From assembly GCA_018296165.2 (NCBI GenBank), contig JACKQL020000019.1, positions 372,001 through 436,000 of the forward strand: a stretch of DNA of 64,000 nt, written 5' to 3'. Each line of letters starts with the position of its first letter. Within the stretch, counting starts at the first letter, position 1. Made by a program: the position numbers and the translations under genes. Below the pieces are notes generated by a model, which did no database searches, had not been told where the DNA came from, and worked only from the letters and a program-made list of their open reading frames with translations. This document shows, in pieces, positions 60,393-64,000 of the stretch. This DNA comes from Termitomyces sp. T153 (taxonomy: Eukaryota > Basidiomycota > Agaricomycetes > Agaricales > Lyophyllaceae).

Positions 60393-61378
60393 GCGTGTTG
60401 GGTGGATTGTCAAGTAACAGATCGGCGGTCCGCCCACCTATGAAGCTAGACGATTTGGACGCTCTCACTTCACATCTTCAGATTCAAGCTATAGAAAAAT
60501 CTACCACGAGCGGATATGCGACTGGAGCTCATGACTATGTAAAATTTTGTATTAAACATAACATTCCTCTTGATCCCACACCACAGACATTGGCACGATA
60601 TATAGCTTACACTTCAAGATTTATAGCTTCAGGTCCAAAATATTTGACCGGACTTCAACACTTCATTTGCGATTTCTATCCCAATTTTGACAATAACAGG
60701 GCGCATCCTATAGTTCAAGCAACCATCAGAGGTTCTAAGAAAGTACGTGCTGATCTGATCCGTAGGAAACAGCCTCTACGCCCACATCACCTTACAGAGT
60801 TTGTAAACACGGCAAGACGCACAGCAGAGTATGATGACTTGCTCTTTGCGACGATGATGTCATGTTGTTTCTATGCATGTCATAGATTGGGTGAGATTGT
60901 TAAGAAGACCGCGAAGGAGCCGCCCGACTGGAGGAAGATAATAAAAAGGTCATCGCTAAAATTCACCCCAGGATATGCAGGATATCACCTTCCGTACCAC
61001 AAAGCGGATCCGTTCTTTCATGGCACCGATATCCTATTCACTCATCAAGAGTGCGCAGACCCGGTATTGTTGTTACAGGAATATGTCGAGAGCCGAGATA
61101 AAATTCACGGTCTTCAACGTGCTTTATTCATTAAGAGGGATGGTTCCCTTCCCATTAGATCATGGTTCGAATCTAAACTATTTGCATTTGTGGACCATTC
61201 TTTCGGAGGCCATTCAGCTCGAGCAGGGGGAGCAACATACTACGCATCCCTAGGAATATCAGAAGACATCATTAAAGCCCTTGGCCGTTGGTCATCCGCA
61301 GCGTGGACAACATACGTATGCGAAAACCCATGCATCAGGATGGCCTTGCAACTAGCAGCCCTGAAGAAACGTCGTTGA
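60374..61378 (+). CDS. Ngaro tyrosine recombinase
   Basis: This is an intact frame of 334 codons. The N-terminal half is a SAM-like core-binding helix domain (about 30-120). The catalytic half has Arg171 in ACHRLGEI, a candidate Lys near 210 (LPYHKAD), GGHSARAGGAT with His280 and Arg283, GRW (304-306) and the nucleophile Tyr314 in WTTYV. The C-terminus is basic (LKKRR). It would insert a circular DNA intermediate, which is why the element has split repeats and makes no target-site duplication. It overlaps the RT frame by 19 bases in another frame. Confidence 0.9.
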   Translation: MESVLLSVLGGLSSNRSAVRPPMKLDDLDALTSHLQIQAIEKSTTSGYATGAHDYVKFCIKHNIPLDPTPQTLARYIAYTSRFIASGPKYLTGLQHFICDFYPNFDNNRAHPIVQATIRGSKKVRADLIRRKQPLRPHHLTEFVNTARRTAEYDDLLFATMMSCCFYACHRLGEIVKKTAKEPPDWRKIIKRSSLKFTPGYAGYHLPYHKADPFFHGTDILFTHQECADPVLLLQEYVESRDKIHGLQRALFIKRDGSLPIRSWFESKLFAFVDHSFGGHSARAGGATYYASLGISEDIIKALGRWSSAAWTTYVCENPCIRMALQLAALKKRR

Positions 61379-61465
61379 GTCTACATTCCCATATTTTTTA
61401 TCAGCTACTCGTCACATCATTTCTCACCTCCACCATCCCCTCCTCTCTCCTCTTCAGCCGATTTA

Positions 61466-61594
61466 TAGCCCTAGACTCGTTGCCGCACCAGAAAAAATTT
61501 GAAAAAGGGGTCGCTTCGGTGGCCGATACACGCTAAATCAATAACCCGTCCTTCAGTAAAGAAATTCCCCACTCCTTGAGTTGAGTTGCAGAGG
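61466..61594 (+). repeat. Ngaro repeat B1
   Basis: 129 bp starting TAGCCCTAGACTCG; differs from B2 at two positions, both CpG to TpG in B2. Confidence 0.9.
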
Positions 61595-61599
61595 TCGTT

Positions 61600-62178
61600 G
61601 TAATCGCGGGTTCCAAGGGTAAGGAGCGATTTCGGAGGCCTCTGCGTGGCAAGCACATATCAGATCCGCCAAAATAAAATAAAATCATATCAGTTGGGAT
61701 CAACGGCCGTTCTCAGCTTGGTGCCAGTGTCTGGCGGATGCTGAGCTGAGAGCAGTAGGGCCCGAGGTCTCAGTAACATTCATCATGCAACGGTTTTGCA
61801 TCCGCTCGTTTGTGCAATGGTCTTGCACTGACATGTCCACCATCCGTTGCTCAGGTGAGCATTCAGCAGTTTTCAGAGCCAACCTACAGCTTCATTGCCT
61901 TTGCAGGGTAGCAATTGCTATTTCAGCTTTGCAGTCAGACATCATTCAGTTAGTATCGCTACCCTACAAAGGCAAGTTGGCACAGTTCAGCCGATAAGTT
62001 TTCACTTATTGTCAACCGCAGTTTCACACCTCGAACTTGCCTTCTAAAAGAGATTATCATCTGGCAAGGTTTGCTCCCAGTAAGCTGAACACGGTCCGTT
62101 CGCGAATGAACAGTTTACTTACCTTTGCAATGTTCGCTCCTTAGAATTTTAGTCGTCTACCCATACAGTTTTCGAACA
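61600..62178 (+). repeat. Ngaro repeat A2
   Basis: 579 bp, same length as A1. Only five bases separate B1 from A2 (61595-61599). Confidence 0.9.
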
Positions 62179-62253
62179 CCCTCCCACCTCTCCCTTATTA
62201 TTTGTTACCTTACATACATTTCATTTCTTTCTTGGACTTAACACTACAGTAAC

Positions 62254-62382
62254 TAGCCCTAGACTCGTTGCCGCACCAGAAAAAATTTGAAAAAGGGGTC
62301 GCTTTGGTGGCCGATACATGCTAAATCAATAACCCGTCCTTCAGTAAAGAAATTCCCCACTCCTTGAGTTGAGTTGCAGAGG
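62254..62382 (+). repeat. Ngaro repeat B2 (right end of element)
   Basis: 129 bp ending TTGCAGAGG; copia coding sequence resumes at once. Confidence 0.9.
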
Positions 62383-63180
62383 CCAGAGAGCTTATGCTGT
62401 TGAAGTCTTATCCCACTTCAACATGCTCAACTGCAAAGCCATGGCAACTCTGCTTGAACTTGGGTTATGCCTCTCCAAAGCTGATTCACCATTGACCCTG
62501 GAATACTTTGAAGAGATGTGTTTAGTACCCTATATTCAAGCTACTAGAGCTCTTCTCTACCTTGCTATGTGCATGCACCCCAATATTGCCCACACTATGA
62601 GTGTTCTGTGCCACTTTGACTCCTGTCCAGGTCCTAGACACTGAAAGGTGGTCAAACACTTAATGTGCTATGTCTGCAGTATGCTCAACTATAGAATTGA
62701 GTATTTGGCAAGTTCTGCTTCCCCCTCCTTGTTTGCAGCTTTCACAAATGCAGATCATGGTAGAAATCTTGACAATGAGCAGTCAATGACAGGATCAGTA
62801 CTAATGGTTGCTGGCAGAGTGGTGAGCTGAATGTCTAAGCTTCAATCCATTGTTGCCCTGTCCACAATGGAGCCAGAATTTGTAGTGGCAAGCAAGACAG
62901 GCCAAGAGCTGTGCTGGCTGTGGAACTTCCTCATGGAAGTTGGTGTGCTGCAGACAGCTCCATTGGTTATGAATGTCAACAACCAATCAGCAATTTTGGT
63001 CTCAAAACAACCCAAGTACATGGGTTGTCTTAAGCACCTTGACTGTCATTGGTTCTGGTTGAGGCAGGCCATTTCAGATGGAAAGATAAAACCTGTTTGT
63101 GTCCTCTTAGAAGAAATGGTTGCCAATTGACTTACAAAGACTCTATCACACAATGTTGTTAACAAACTGTGCAGGGGGAT
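62383..63180 (+). pseudogene. Copia RNase H remnant
   Basis: The frames give VEVLSHFNMLNCK, YIQATRALLYLAM, HPNIAHTMSVL, AAFTNADHG, SWMSKLQSIVALSTMEPEFV, ELCWLWNFL and NNQSAILVSK, in the order of copia RNase H. Asn stands where the family has Asp in the ADWAG-like motif (TNADHG is partly kept). Stops at about 62642 and 62830 break the frame. It joins to the RT part left of the Ngaro insertion. Confidence 0.7.
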
Positions 63181-63247
63181 GGGCATTGTTGGGGAATTTT
63201 CCAGAAGCAAGCTTTGGTGACATTGTGGGCACTCCATCAGGTGGGAG

Positions 63248-63343
63248 TATTGAGATTATATTGATGGCAGTGCTACCAATCCTTACTACATTTACTTCTA
63301 TTATATTGCTCTGTTACTCATGTAATTGCACAGACAATTTTCA
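63248..63343 (+). repeat. 3' LTR-like repeat of the copia element
   Basis: It follows a purine-rich GGTGGGAG tract, starts TATTG (TGTTG in the 5' copy) and ends TTTTCA. Confidence 0.55.
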
Positions 63344-64000
63344 AATAACAGTAGAGTGCTAGGTAGTCACTGTAGCATTGCACATGGAAGTTTTTGTAGA
63401 GCCCCTTGGATAGAACAGTTGTAAGTCCTAAATTGAGAGAGAACAAACTAATATGATACATTGAGAACATTTATATATTGTAGAATTGTAGTAGGTCATA
63501 TACTAGTAGTAAGCCATTGGATGTACAGTAAAGAGCAACTGCATGATGTGCTCTTAGCATTGCATCATATGCCCTCCAGGAATTGTGGACAAATAAAAGG
63601 GGCCTTGAAGTGTCAGAACAGCAATGACTGACAGTAAGTCAAGTAAGGACAGTGGAGTTGAGTAAAGACTGATATGAATTTTTATTTCTTTGAGAAGCCA
63701 TAAGCCTCAAGGTATGTGAGTAGAGGGAAATGGAAGTATTAACCTGACAAAGGCAGCAGTCAGCAAGATGGCAAACTTGGCAAGCTCAAGGTCCAGACCT
63801 GAGTAGTACATCTTTTAATCTTGGGCTTTGACAGGAGTCTCCTCTTCATTACTAGCATTAGACTCCTTAGGGCCGGTCACAATAACAGTTGATGTGGATG
63901 TTGCATAGGCTATGGTTTTAGTGTGAGGTGCAATGGGAGCTTCAGATTCATTGGTGATATGTGTGAGAGCATAGTCATTGGTGTCAAGGGGTAAGGAAAT
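63344..64000. other. CpG-poor right edge, nothing recognised
   Basis: No frame longer than chance is present. CG reappears only once, near 63872. It probably continues the repeat block beyond the window. Confidence 0.4.

Larger units (their letters stand above)
56601..62382 (+). mobile_element. Ngaro-like tyrosine-recombinase retrotransposon, nearly complete (5782 bp)
   Basis: It has the split direct repeat order A1 (56601-57179), internal ORFs, B1 (61466-61594), A2 (61600-62178), B2 (62254-62382). This is the known architecture of Ngaro-type DIRS-order elements. Inside are an ORF1, an RT/RNase H ORF and a tyrosine recombinase ORF. It is CpG-rich while the host copia element is CpG-free, so the insertion is much younger. 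No target-site duplication flanks it, as expected for integration by tyrosine recombinase. RT and recombinase look intact; ORF1 has a stop. Confidence 0.9.
52396..63343 (+). mobile_element. Decayed copia-type LTR retrotransposon, split by a Ngaro insertion
   Basis: The order is LTR-like repeat, gag, protease, integrase, reverse transcriptase, [Ngaro 56601-62382], RNase H, LTR-like repeat, so about 5.17 kb is copia DNA. Protease lies before integrase and integrase before RT, the defining Ty1/copia order. Every domain is broken and catalytic residues are changed. The element is CpG-free. No target-site duplication was found next to the LTR-like ends. Confidence 0.8.

Overview
The window looks like nuclear DNA of a mushroom-forming basidiomycete (Agaricomycetes). 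The evidence is protein genes cut by many 49-80 bp introns, an F-box/LRR gene, a velvet factor, a Zn2Cys6 regulator, a fungal-type P450, and a heavy load of basidiomycete-style copia, gypsy, Tad-like LINE and Ngaro elements. No genus can be named from the sequence alone.

The window is a mosaic of two base-composition states. Gene blocks with ordinary CpG content lie at about 1-11.75, 23.64-28.3, 37.17-44.3 and 56.60-62.38 kb. Between them are repeat blocks with almost no CG dinucleotides, at about 11.75-23.64, 28.3-37.16, 44.32-56.60 and 62.38-64 kb. The repeat blocks look like old, methylation-mutated transposon deposits. The last CpG-rich piece is not a host gene block: it is a young Ngaro retrotransposon sitting inside a CpG-less copia element.

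Left gene block (0-11.75 kb): an F-box/LRR gene on + (470-2455, five exons). Then three minus-strand genes follow: a complete 13-exon cytochrome P450 (2698-5020), an AIF/FSP1-type FAD oxidoreductase (6430-7790, five exons) and an 839-residue low-complexity protein of unknown function (8429-11001). Two of these genes use GC-AG introns, and the P450 has exons of 15 and 24 nt.

First repeat block (11.75-23.64 kb): an old tRNA-headed SINE-like copy, a retroelement fragment, three copies of an unclassified repeat (two facing each other), an array of tRNA-like modules (17.35-18.65 kb) and a hAT-like MITE (23021-23639) exactly at the right border. Second gene block: a five-exon velvet-family regulator (24954-26404) and a possible tiny gene.

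Second repeat block (28.3-37.16 kb): two head-to-head Tad-like LINE fragments, a 935-bp tRNA-headed retroposon with a 13-bp target-site duplication, a decayed low-complexity ORF, a five-unit tRNA-like tandem array and a copia gag fragment. Third gene block: a Zn2Cys6 regulator with an apparent one-base frameshift (39051-40505), a possible small gene, and the CpG-rich first half of an integrase-like (DDE) pseudogene whose second half lies in the next CpG-less block.

Third repeat block (44.3-64 kb): the rest of that pseudogene, a possible JmjC-like remnant, a 59-bp minisatellite, gypsy gag-protease debris and a copia element (52396-63343). The copia element is split between reverse transcriptase and RNase H by the Ngaro element (56601-62382). 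The Ngaro element has complete A1-ORFs-B1-A2-B2 split direct repeats, intact RT/RNase H and tyrosine-recombinase ORFs, and a stop codon in ORF1.
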